This document shows positions 45,263 through 52,428 of a DNA stretch of 64,000 nt, piece by piece. Within the stretch, counting starts at the first letter, position 1. The number at the start of each line of letters is the position of its first letter. A program made the position numbers and the translations under genes. The notes beneath the pieces were generated by a model. That model did not search any database, had not been told where the DNA came from, and worked only from the letters and a program-made list of their open reading frames with translations. The stretch covers positions 310,001 through 374,000 of the forward strand of contig NZ_PCOU01000001.1 of the NCBI RefSeq assembly GCF_002979455.1, read 5' to 3'. This stretch comes from Chryseobacterium sp. MYb7 (lineage in GTDB: Bacteria; Bacteroidota; Bacteroidia; Flavobacteriales; Weeksellaceae).

Positions 45263-46084
45263 ATGAAAAAAATTATATATTGCTGCGCGGCTGGATTTCT
45301 TTCTTTCTACGCCAACGCACAGGTGGGCATCGGTACTGCAAAGCCGAAATCCGTTCTAGATGTGAATGGAAAATCCACCTTAAGAAAAGAACTTAGAGTA
45401 GGCGGGACTTCAACTCAGGCTGGCGAGGCTGGGTTAAACGGCCAGGTTTTGGTTTCTCAGGGTGAGGGTTTACCTCCTGTGTGGAAATCTTTGAACGTTT
45501 CCTTTATGGAAGAGGGACAGTATAAGCTGATCAATTCTTATCTGTCGTCGGATCAAGCAGGGGTTACATCTCTTTCTAACGGTATTGCCGGGGATAATAT
45601 CTACACAAACAAAGTGGGAGACAATGTCTCTGATGCAGCTAAAGGAAACTGGAAGAAGATTGATGGGCTTAAAAATACCTTTACCATTAAAAACGGGAAA
45701 AACAGAATCACCTATCAATTCCAGACAGGGATTGAAATGAAAGCACAGTCATCTACTGCTATAGAAAGTGTGAGGTTTGCCTGTGGTGTTTTCAGAAATG
45801 GACTGTTAGTAGCTGTGCGCCCGGATAGAATTGCTTCTAATAATAACACAGGGAAAAATGGTCTTCAGGATTATATCTTCACCCTTAATTATACCGAACA
45901 AAATGTTCCCATAGGAGTTCACAATATTGAAATTGCATGCCGAAAGATTGATACATCAAATTCTGCTTCAGAATTTGCAATAGGACGCAATGTACAGACT
46001 TCAAGTGGAGTATCCAGTGCATTTACTCTGGAATCTACCATGAAAATGGATGTTATCGAATACGTGAGCTATAAAAACAACTAA
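45263..46084 (+). CDS. Exported protein of the VGIGT-LDVNG family (first of three paralogs)
   Basis: 273 residues from the ATG at 45263 (MKKIIYCCAAGFLSFYANAQ), which is a good signal peptide; the frame extends eight codons upstream over the promoter box. Directly after the signal comes VGIGTAKPKSVLDVNGKS, a motif seen at the N-terminus of many exported or phage-tail-like Bacteroidota proteins. The rest is beta-rich, with KKIDGLKNTFTIKNGKNRITYQF and FACGVFRNG shared with the two next genes. No T9SS sorting domain is evident. The stop overlaps the start of the next gene (TAATG), implying coupled translation. Function is unknown. Confidence 0.8.
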   Translation: MKKIIYCCAAGFLSFYANAQVGIGTAKPKSVLDVNGKSTLRKELRVGGTSTQAGEAGLNGQVLVSQGEGLPPVWKSLNVSFMEEGQYKLINSYLSSDQAGVTSLSNGIAGDNIYTNKVGDNVSDAAKGNWKKIDGLKNTFTIKNGKNRITYQFQTGIEMKAQSSTAIESVRFACGVFRNGLLVAVRPDRIASNNNTGKNGLQDYIFTLNYTEQNVPIGVHNIEIACRKIDTSNSASEFAIGRNVQTSSGVSSAFTLESTMKMDVIEYVSYKNN

Positions 46085-46908
46085 TGATGAAAAAACTATT
46101 ATCAACTCTGCTTTTTACTTCGGGACTTCTGGCAACCGCTCAAGTAGGAATAAAAACAGATGCTCCAAAAGCAAAACTTGACGTAAACGGAGATATCAAC
46201 TTCAGAAACAAAATTGGTGTTTATAATTCTGCAGATAATACGATATTCCAAGGGAATAATGATCAGCTTCTGGTTTCCAGAGGAGAAGGTTTCCCACCGA
46301 TCTGGAAATCACTTCGTATTCCTGAATATGAACCGAATAAATTTTACCTGATTTATAACAACTCTTTTTCAGATAAAGTAGGAACTTCATTTACAGCTTC
46401 CGATGATTCTACAGTGGCTTTCTCTTCAAGAGGAGCAACTTTTACGAAAGGAAAAGAATTGAGTACGCTTTCGAATTTTAAAAAAATAGATGGGCTCTCA
46501 AAGACGATCAGCGTATTTAGTTCTCAAAGTAAAGCTTACTTTCAATTTGAAACAGTGGTTCAGGCAGACTTTGGAGCTGTAGGTACAGCGGCAGATACTT
46601 CAATAGATTATGCTTGCGGTATTTTTGTAGACGGTAAACTAGTGAATCTGAGACAAAGAAATTTAAAGGCGATTACCACTTCATATCCTTTTCTTACCCA
46701 TACCCAGATCGGGATTGTAGATAACCTTGGCACAGGAAACCATTCCGTAGATGTTGCCTGTACAAGATTAGGGTCTTATGGAGCTGCTGGCAACACCCTT
46801 ACGATAGGAACTAATGTATATACTAATATTAATGGATTTATCTCACAGTCATCTCTTAAAGTAGATGTATATGAAGTTCCTCAAGTGTTTAACAACATTA
46901 TAAACTAA
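46084..46908 (+). CDS. Exported protein of the VGIGT-LDVNG family (second paralog)
   Basis: 274 residues starting at ATGATG (46084 or 46087). Signal peptide (LLFTSGLLATAQ), then VGIKTDAPKAKLDVNGDINF. It shares with its neighbours the blocks LVSRGEGFPPIWKSL (LVSQGEGLPPVWKSL in the first), FKKIDGLSKTISVFSS and YACGIFVDGKLVNLR. It is beta-rich and of unknown function. It overlaps the preceding gene by one base and precedes the third by 7 nt, so all three are surely one transcript. Confidence 0.8.
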   Translation: MMKKLLSTLLFTSGLLATAQVGIKTDAPKAKLDVNGDINFRNKIGVYNSADNTIFQGNNDQLLVSRGEGFPPIWKSLRIPEYEPNKFYLIYNNSFSDKVGTSFTASDDSTVAFSSRGATFTKGKELSTLSNFKKIDGLSKTISVFSSQSKAYFQFETVVQADFGAVGTAADTSIDYACGIFVDGKLVNLRQRNLKAITTSYPFLTHTQIGIVDNLGTGNHSVDVACTRLGSYGAAGNTLTIGTNVYTNINGFISQSSLKVDVYEVPQVFNNIIN

Positions 46909-46915
46909 GCAGATC

Positions 46916-47653
46916 ATGAAAAAAATACTATTTGTAACGTCACTTCTGTTAACTGTTGCTGCAACCGCACAAGTGGGTGTTGGTACTCCAAGTCCAACTA
47001 ATATGCTGGATGTGAACGGAGATCTTAATATCAGAAAAGAATTAAGAACTGGAGGTACAGATGCACTGAGAGGATCTGCCGGAACAGCAGGGGATATTTT
47101 GCATAATAATACGGACTTGAATATCAATGACTGGAAAGCGATAAAAATTGCTGACGGACAGGGAAGTATGTCTGTGTTTTCTATTAATACAGTTTCAGAT
47201 AAGACCGGAGTGAGTTTTTCCGGGACTAATGGTTCAACAAACCCTTATAATGAGGGAGCAGCCCTTACTACTGACTGGTCTGTCCTTACAGGAACGATAG
47301 ATAGTTTCTCTGTAACTAATCAAACGAATAAAGCAACTTTTTCGTTTCAAACAACGGTACAAAAAACAGGAGCCAGTTCTGCCAGCTTTGCTTGTGGGGT
47401 ATTTGTAGATGATCAGTTGAAAGCGGTAAGAACAGATGTATTGCTTGGAGATCCCGGAGCCTATAAAATCTTTAATCTGAATGCTACCCTTACTAATCTT
47501 AATCCTAAAAATGATTATAAAGTTAAAGTAGCCTGTACCAAAAGAGCCATTTCCGGATCAACACTTGGGGTGGGAACAGCAGTGAATACTACCTTCCTTA
47601 ATAGTGACATGTCACAATCTGTTTTGACAACATCAATATTGCAGCCTTATTAA
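46916..47653 (+). CDS. Exported protein of the VGIGT-LDVNG family (third paralog)
   Basis: 245 residues. Signal peptide MKKILFVTSLLLTVAATAQ, then VGVGTPSPTNMLDVNGDLNI. It is shorter than the first two but shares FACGVFVDDQLKAVR and the overall beta layout. The GEGxPPxWKSL block is replaced by DILHNNTDLNINDWKAIKI. It ends the operon; a terminator follows. Serial duplication and divergence is clear. Confidence 0.8.
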   Translation: MKKILFVTSLLLTVAATAQVGVGTPSPTNMLDVNGDLNIRKELRTGGTDALRGSAGTAGDILHNNTDLNINDWKAIKIADGQGSMSVFSINTVSDKTGVSFSGTNGSTNPYNEGAALTTDWSVLTGTIDSFSVTNQTNKATFSFQTTVQKTGASSASFACGVFVDDQLKAVRTDVLLGDPGAYKIFNLNATLTNLNPKNDYKVKVACTKRAISGSTLGVGTAVNTTFLNSDMSQSVLTTSILQPY

Positions 47654-47677
47654 TTTTCATAATAATACAATATTTGG

Positions 47678-47713
47678 AAATCTAAAAACGTTATGTTTTT
47701 AGATTTTTTTTGT
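47678..47713 (+). terminator. Terminator of the three-paralog operon
   Basis: 12-bp stem (47678-47689 with 47695-47706), 5-nt loop, T-run. Confidence 0.8.
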
Positions 47714-47776
47714 TGATTAACTCTATTTCTTGTGAATTTGTTCATATAAATTGAAGTGTATTATTAAAAATTGAAT

Positions 47777-47784
47777 TATATTTG
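47777..47784 (+). promoter_or_regulatory. Candidate -7 box of the first lipoprotein gene
   Basis: TATATTTG, 21 nt before the ATG at 47806. A TTG at 47751-47753 is 23 nt upstream, longer than usual. Confidence 0.35.
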
Positions 47785-47805
47785 GACAAGCTAAAAAAAT
47801 TCTAT

Positions 47806-48681
47806 ATGGTAAAAAACTATTTTTTTAAAATGTTTGCCGGTATTGCTTTTCTTGCGCTGCTGACAGCATGTAATACTACCTCAGATCCTACAGAATCTAT
47901 CCCGAACCCGGATGATGGACCGCCACCTAAAAAAGTTTTAGCAAAGGTTACTTCTAACAATGTTTCTCAGGAAGAATACACTACATTGGCTGTAACCGGA
48001 GATTTGCAGGCAGCAGTCTCTAAAGATGAATTTGCCTCCGGAAGTGCTTATTTTACAGGGACAGTAACCTATACCAACAAGAATATTACTAAAATTAAAT
48101 ATGTAAGCTCTGCTTCATCAAGCCTTGTTTATGAATTTAATATTGTTCCGGATGATACTGGTAAAAAGATTTACAATGCAACTTCTACAGCAACAGGAGC
48201 TACTCCGTCTGCATCTGTAGTAAGTGATTATGCATTTACGTATGATTCTGTAACTAATAAACTTACCAAAATTCTTGAGAAAAGAAAAGAAGGAGGAATT
48301 AGTGCTTATAACAGATTTATAGACTATAGTTTTGTGTATAACGGAAACAATGTTATTCAGGTTGTCTGCTCCAAAGGATTATTGGATATCAACGGAAACC
48401 CGAACATGACAACAGCGGTAATAAGCAAATATAGCTTTCAAAACTATGATGCTCAGAAAAGCCCGTATTCTACACTTCCATCAGTCTATTTCATTACACG
48501 AAGTCTGATCAGTCCGGTTAATTTCTACAAGATATCTCCGAACAATCCTACTTCAATGTTTATAGAATTGCCGTCACCGGCTGCTCCTGTTAATACAGCT
48601 CAAAGTTATTCTTATGACAATCAGGGATATGTGGTTGTAGAAAAAAATCAGAATATGGCTTTTACCTATAAAAATTTATAG
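47806..48681 (+). CDS. Lipoprotein of unknown function (first of two paralogs)
   Basis: 291 residues from the ATG at 47806 (MVKNYFFKMFAGIAFLALLTAC); a TTG eight codons upstream overlaps the -7 box and is rejected. Lipobox LALLTAC, Cys22, followed by Asn/Thr/Ser/Asp. The mature protein has repeated beta-hairpins (GTVTYTNKNITKIKYVSS, YAFTYDSVTNKLTKILEKR, DYSFVYNGNNVIQVV) reminiscent of one YD/Rhs-like strand pattern, and ends with SYDNQGYVVVEKNQNMAFTY. The gene at 48781 is a paralog. No fold can be named with confidence. Confidence 0.78.
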   Translation: MVKNYFFKMFAGIAFLALLTACNTTSDPTESIPNPDDGPPPKKVLAKVTSNNVSQEEYTTLAVTGDLQAAVSKDEFASGSAYFTGTVTYTNKNITKIKYVSSASSSLVYEFNIVPDDTGKKIYNATSTATGATPSASVVSDYAFTYDSVTNKLTKILEKRKEGGISAYNRFIDYSFVYNGNNVIQVVCSKGLLDINGNPNMTTAVISKYSFQNYDAQKSPYSTLPSVYFITRSLISPVNFYKISPNNPTSMFIELPSPAAPVNTAQSYSYDNQGYVVVEKNQNMAFTYKNL

Positions 48682-48746
48682 GAGAAAGATAGTCATTAAT
48701 CTTACCGGAATATAAATAATAATACAATTTTTAGGCAAAAAAAAAT

Positions 48747-48754
48747 TATATTTG
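48747..48754 (+). promoter_or_regulatory. Candidate -7 box of the second lipoprotein gene
   Basis: TATATTTG, 26 nt before the ATG at 48781, with AAGGA just upstream of the start. Confidence 0.35.
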
Positions 48755-48780
48755 TCAAAAAAATAATCAATTACAAGGAA

Positions 48781-49719
48781 ATGAAACAAATTTTCTATTT
48801 TATTTTACTAATCGCAGGTTTTTCCTCAATACATTCCTGCAAGAGTTTACTGGATGAGGATGGGAATCCATTGTTGGATCTTAACAATACAAACGGATTA
48901 AGCGGTCCGAGAGCATTATACAGAGAAATTACGGATGAAGATACTATCGCAGAATATCAGTACAGCGGACTTCTTGTGACTAAAGTAATCACAGACAGTG
49001 CTTCAATAACTAATATTATGTACAGTGGTGATAAAATCAGCCAGATTAATTTTAATGGGTTTTTAGATTTAGATGATGATGGTGAGCTTGATAAAGATAG
49101 TGTGTCTTATACCCAATTATTTACTTATGGAAATGGAGGTAGATTGGATAAAATTTCTGAAAATCGTTCTATTTTTAGAAGACCGCCACCTGTTCCACCA
49201 GCAACAACTCCAGGCCCGCAGACCCTTTTAGGAAAAGAAAAAAAACAGTATGAATTTAAATATGTTGCTGCTTCAGCAAAGCTTGATTCTATAATTGGGA
49301 AGAGTGGTATTGATGTTGCCGGAACTCAATTTAAATTTACTGAATATTCGAGAACCGGGTTTACCTATATTGGAGATAATGTTTCTAGAGCTGTCAATTT
49401 TATTGGGCAGCTGACTGGTACTAATGGTGATGTTTTTCAACCACCTCTTGAAAAGTACGGTTTTGATTTTTATGCTTATGATAATCAGATCAGTCCATTC
49501 ACACTATTGCCAACAGCGTATAAAATTTCAAGAATTCTATCTACAAATAATTATGGTGAAAGCCATCTTTTTTCACCTAATAACCCGAAGAGAGTATCAT
49601 TAACGGATCTTACTACTCCTATCCCAACTCCAATTGTATTGAGTACCAATTACGTTTATGATCCTCAGACCTATATGACAAAAGGATACGGCGTTAATTA
49701 CATCTATAAACCACAATAG
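48781..49719 (+). CDS. Lipoprotein of unknown function (second paralog)
   Basis: 312 residues. Lipobox SSIHSC, Cys20. It shares with the 47806 protein the YxYSGxxVTKI-type hairpins (YQYSGLLVTKVITDSASITNI), YDNQISPFTLLPTAYKISR, a SPNNPKRVS block, and an ending NYVYDPQTYMTKGYGVNYIYK. A Pro-rich insert lies near 140-155. An AAGGA ribosome-binding site precedes the ATG. Together the two lipoproteins look like a recent duplication of a Bacteroidota surface protein; function is unknown. Confidence 0.78.
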   Translation: MKQIFYFILLIAGFSSIHSCKSLLDEDGNPLLDLNNTNGLSGPRALYREITDEDTIAEYQYSGLLVTKVITDSASITNIMYSGDKISQINFNGFLDLDDDGELDKDSVSYTQLFTYGNGGRLDKISENRSIFRRPPPVPPATTPGPQTLLGKEKKQYEFKYVAASAKLDSIIGKSGIDVAGTQFKFTEYSRTGFTYIGDNVSRAVNFIGQLTGTNGDVFQPPLEKYGFDFYAYDNQISPFTLLPTAYKISRILSTNNYGESHLFSPNNPKRVSLTDLTTPIPTPIVLSTNYVYDPQTYMTKGYGVNYIYKPQ

Positions 49720-49740
49720 AAGAATTTTTTAATAATATTC

Positions 49741-49774
49741 AAACTCAATCTTTCCTAAGATTGAGTTTTTTATT
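49741..49774 (+). terminator. Terminator of the second lipoprotein gene
   Basis: 10-bp stem (49741-49750 with 49759-49768), 8-nt loop, T-run. Confidence 0.8.
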
Positions 49775-49784
49775 TTTTATCCCT

Positions 49785-49792
49785 TAATTTTG
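49785..49792 (+). promoter_or_regulatory. Candidate -7 box of pth
   Basis: TAATTTTG, 13 nt before the pth ATG at 49806; it follows the preceding terminator directly. Confidence 0.4.
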
Positions 49793-49805
49793 CAAAAAAT
49801 TTCTG

Positions 49806-50369
49806 ATGAAATATTTAATTGTCGGGCTTGGTAACAAAGGCTCAGAATATGAAAATACACGACACAATATAGGCTTTAAAGTAGTCGAAAAAATAGCGGA
49901 AACTCTTGAAGTATCATTCAATACTTCCAACTTTGGCTGGCTGGCAGAAGGAAAACACAAAGGCAGAAAGGTTTTTGTCCTTAAACCGGATACCTACATG
50001 AATCTTTCCGGAAATGCAGTGAAATACTGGATGCAGAAAGAAAATATTCCTTTGGAGAATGTATTGATCGTTACTGATGATCTTGCTCTTCCTTTCGGAA
50101 CCTTAAGATTGAAAGGAAAAGGTTCTGATGCGGGGCACAATGGGCTTAAAAATATCAATGAAGTATTGCAGACCCAAAATTATGCAAGACTGCGCTTCGG
50201 AATCTCTGCAGATTTTTCTGCCGGGAAACAGGTAGATTATGTATTGGGAACCTGGAATGAAGAAGAAGTCGGAAAGCTTACGGAAAGAATTGAAACTTTT
50301 TCCAAAGCCAGTCTTTCTTTTGTATTTGCAGGATTGAATAATACAATGTCAGCCTTTAACGGGAAATAA
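49806..50369 (+). CDS. pth: Peptidyl-tRNA hydrolase
   Basis: Releases tRNA from stalled peptidyl-tRNA in the cytoplasm. The 187 residues are normal. Asn10 and His20 are in [59 protein letters not shown] and RLRFGIS are the usual family blocks (catalytic His20, Asp near 95, Asn in GHNG). A terminator follows. Confidence 0.96.
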   Translation: MKYLIVGLGNKGSEYENTRHNIGFKVVEKIAETLEVSFNTSNFGWLAEGKHKGRKVFVLKPDTYMNLSGNAVKYWMQKENIPLENVLIVTDDLALPFGTLRLKGKGSDAGHNGLKNINEVLQTQNYARLRFGISADFSAGKQVDYVLGTWNEEEVGKLTERIETFSKASLSFVFAGLNNTMSAFNGK

Positions 50370-50419
50370 TTTCAAACTGAGATTATGGAAAATCTAAAAT
50401 CATAATAGTATCTAAAAGA

Positions 50420-50447
50420 ATGACTACCCCTTTTTTGAGGTAGTCAT
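50420..50447. terminator. Bidirectional terminator between pth and the toxin island
   Basis: 9-bp stem (50420-50428 with 50439-50447) with a T-run in the loop and T-rich flank on minus. It marks the boundary of the island. Confidence 0.6.
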
Positions 50448-50498
50448 CTAATTATCATTTTAAGAATGATTATTTATTGCTTAAAATTAACACTGGAT

Positions 50499-51020
50499 TT
50501 ATTTAAAATCTGTAGGTATAAATTCCTCTAATTTAGAAATGTCAATTTTCTCACTTTGCCAAAAGTGTTCAATTTTCATCAATCTCTCTAAATCATTCCA
50601 TAAAATCATTCTGCCTAAAACATATGAATAGTATTCAGCAATGTCTATTCTTATTCTTTCAATTCCTAAATGGTATTTTTGAATATCTGAATGGAGTGCT
50701 TCATCAAATTGAAATAAGAGTTTGCAACAATATAAGACTTCGTCCTGTTTTAATGGGAAAGTTTTAAATACAATTGGTCTTAGCCTATTAAACAAAGATT
50801 TATTTTGAGGTATAAAATGAAAATTCTTAAAATCTGTTTTAGGTAAATTAAAAGTATTAATAAGATATTGAGCGATTTGAGAAGGTGATATAATATTTTT
50901 AAAATAATCCTGTAGCTCATCCCAAGTAGTCCACTTATTCCTATCAAGTGAAAGATCGACTAATCTTAAGTAAGCATATAAAAACAATAATTGTGAATAA
51001 TTTATTTGAATATTTTTCAT
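50499..51020 (-). CDS. Unknown cytoplasmic protein at the end of the toxin island
   Basis: 173 residues without signal or membrane segment; largely helical with many Leu/Ile/Phe/Tyr (YSQLLFLYAYLRLVDLSL, DEVLYCCKLLFQFDEALHS, IAEYYSYVLGRMILWNDLERLM). No family is recognised. It is very AT-rich, like the neighbouring cassettes. A hairpin repeat lies between it and the immunity-like gene upstream. Its place as the last gene of a chain of toxin/immunity modules suggests an orphan immunity gene whose toxin is lost; this is inference. Confidence 0.6.
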   Translation of the reverse strand: MKNIQINYSQLLFLYAYLRLVDLSLDRNKWTTWDELQDYFKNIISPSQIAQYLINTFNLPKTDFKNFHFIPQNKSLFNRLRPIVFKTFPLKQDEVLYCCKLLFQFDEALHSDIQKYHLGIERIRIDIAEYYSYVLGRMILWNDLERLMKIEHFWQSEKIDISKLEEFIPTDFK

Positions 51021-51043
51021 AATATAGACTTAGGTGTAGGTTT

Positions 51044-51114
51044 AAATTTACATACATCTTTTACTAGCCTTTTTAAAACAATTGCGTATTAACTACACGC
51101 AATTGCTAATGAAT
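51044..51114. repeat. Cassette-border hairpin repeat, copy A
   Basis: About 71 nt resembling copy B at 51795-51865. The core hairpin at 51079-51105 has an 8-bp stem CAATTGCG/CGCAATTG. It sits downstream of one gene and upstream of the next on minus. Confidence 0.65.
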
Positions 51115-51156
51115 TGTGAAAACTTGAAAAATTATTTTATAAACTTTAACTCTTCA

Positions 51157-51558
51157 TTAATATATAAAATTGACTATTTTCTCTGGATCAGATACTTTTA
51201 TTATTTCAGCTTCTTCACAATAAAAATGAATACTATCATTTTCATAATCTTCCACTAAAAAATTTATTCTCTCTAAATTATTATCCGAGATATCTATAAT
51301 ATCGAAGCCTGAAATTTAATGTAATCCTGAGCCATTAAAATCAATTTTTAAACTTGATATTGATTTAAATGTTGCAGATACTTCAAAAAAGTTTTTTGAT
51401 GAATCTGGCCATCCACTTATATTTTCTCTTAATTGGCAATAAAAAATAATTAATAAATTATAATTTGACCATTCAAGAGATTTAATAAATGCTATGTCAG
51501 AGGGCTTCCAATCACTATAAATATTTGTTATTTTTTCTGAATTTATTATTTTTTTCAT
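51157..51558 (-). pseudogene. Immunity-like gene interrupted by an in-frame TAA
   Basis: From the ATG at 51558 the frame runs 80 codons to a TAA at 51316-51318, then continues in the same frame for 52 sense codons (ISGFDIIDISDNNLERINFL ... DPEKIVNFIY) to a TAA at 51157-51159. The downstream part has protein-like composition and a sensible end, so the original product was about 133 residues, and one base change (for example CAA to TAA) would explain the stop. The start overlaps the stop of the toxin-tip gene by 4 nt (ATGA), the usual toxin-immunity coupling. The sequence vaguely recalls the Imm50-type immunity proteins; not certain. A sequencing error is possible. Confidence 0.65.
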
Positions 51559-51794
51559 TTATTCCAAAAATTAAAAACTGTTTCTTTTCCTTTTATTGGA
51601 TCAAAAGCTGGTCCGTATTCATATTGATGCAAGTGTGGAAGACTATGGTTTATCGGCCTCATATGATAAGAGAAATCAACTCTATATATTTGACGACCAT
51701 AATTATCATATATAACTCTTGAAACTTCTATGCGTCCAGTCCTCCCGCTAGACCTTATCCAATCCATTCTGTTTGTTCCAAGGCTTAAGTGCAT
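51555..51794 (-). CDS. Scaffold-less polymorphic toxin C-terminal tip (orphan)
   Basis: 79 residues from the ATG at 51794. An in-frame TAA lies two codons upstream, so no RHS scaffold precedes it. The core has YDNYGRQIYRVDFSYHMRP, INHSLPHLHQYEYGP and a short basic N-terminus. The pattern R-x-D, N-H and P-H-x-H spaced over 25 residues resembles RHS-delivered nuclease tips (Ntox24-like is my best guess). It overlaps the immunity-like gene by 4 nt. It is probably a displaced toxin module left when the RHS gene acquired its present tip. The ORF may be silent, as its native promoter and scaffold are missing. Confidence 0.55.
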   Translation of the reverse strand: MHLSLGTNRMDWIRSSGRTGRIEVSRVIYDNYGRQIYRVDFSYHMRPINHSLPHLHQYEYGPAFDPIKGKETVFNFWNK

Positions 51795-51865
51795 AATTTA
51801 CATATATTTTAAAGTCAGTTTTTTTTTAAACTATTGCGCGTTAATACACGCAATAGTTAATAAAT
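51795..51865. repeat. Cassette-border hairpin repeat, copy B
   Basis: About 71 nt resembling copy A. The core hairpin at 51831-51856 has the stem CTATTGCG/CGCAATAG; compared with copy A both stem sides changed together, so pairing is conserved. It lies between the live immunity candidate and the orphan toxin tip and abuts the start codon of the latter. Confidence 0.65.
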
Positions 51866-51963
51866 TAATAAGTTTAGCTTATTTTTTCACTGCTCTACTA
51901 ATTAATGATATTCTTATGTAGTTTTCCTAAGCTAAAACAGAATTTATTATGCTTTATGGTCGA

Positions 51964-52422
51964 TCAAATCTTGGGTAGCCTTTCGGGTTTTAGCCAAAGA
52001 GACACAAATTCCTTATTACCATCGATAATAGCTACGCAATTATTAATAAACTCAACAGCATTCCCTTTTTTTTCAGGGTTTCCAATACATAGCCATCCAC
52101 TTTGGACATTGACAAACATTGGTAAATTATCTGGAGTTATCCTATAAGAAAAACCTTCTTTTAATTTATCTTCGACTTTTAAAGTTCCAGTTTTATATTT
52201 AGGAGGTTCATAATTGAACTTTTGCCATTCTTTATATCCACAAAATCCCCAAATTTGCACAATTTTATTATCATCAGCTGTTGAAAGGTTTAATTTGTTT
52301 ATTACAATATCGAAATTTATCTCTTTTATCGACGGTTCTGTATCGAAAGAGAACTCTTCAGCATCGTAGTTTAAACGTTTAGATTTTTCTATAAAATCTT
52401 TATGATCAATTATAAATTTCAT
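51964..52422 (-). CDS. Probable immunity protein of the RHS toxin
   Basis: 152 residues, cytoplasmic. It begins 6 nt after the RHS stop codon (52429), the classic place for the cognate immunity gene. The N-terminus is charged (KFIIDHKDFIEKSKRLNYD), then short strands (INFDIVINKLNLSTADDNKIVQIWGFCGY, FVNVQSGWLCIGNPEKKG, FINNCVAIIDGNKEFVSLWLKPERLP). I do not recognise a named immunity family. It is much more AT-rich than the RHS core, in keeping with horizontal exchange of toxin tip and immunity gene together. Confidence 0.7.
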   Translation of the reverse strand: MKFIIDHKDFIEKSKRLNYDAEEFSFDTEPSIKEINFDIVINKLNLSTADDNKIVQIWGFCGYKEWQKFNYEPPKYKTGTLKVEDKLKEGFSYRITPDNLPMFVNVQSGWLCIGNPEKKGNAVEFINNCVAIIDGNKEFVSLWLKPERLPKI

Positions 52423-52428
52423 ATGTTG

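Noticed and set aside
47782..47805. TTG start eight codons upstream for the first lipoprotein.
   Set aside because: It overlaps the -7 box, and the ATG at 47806 gives a clean lipobox signal peptide.
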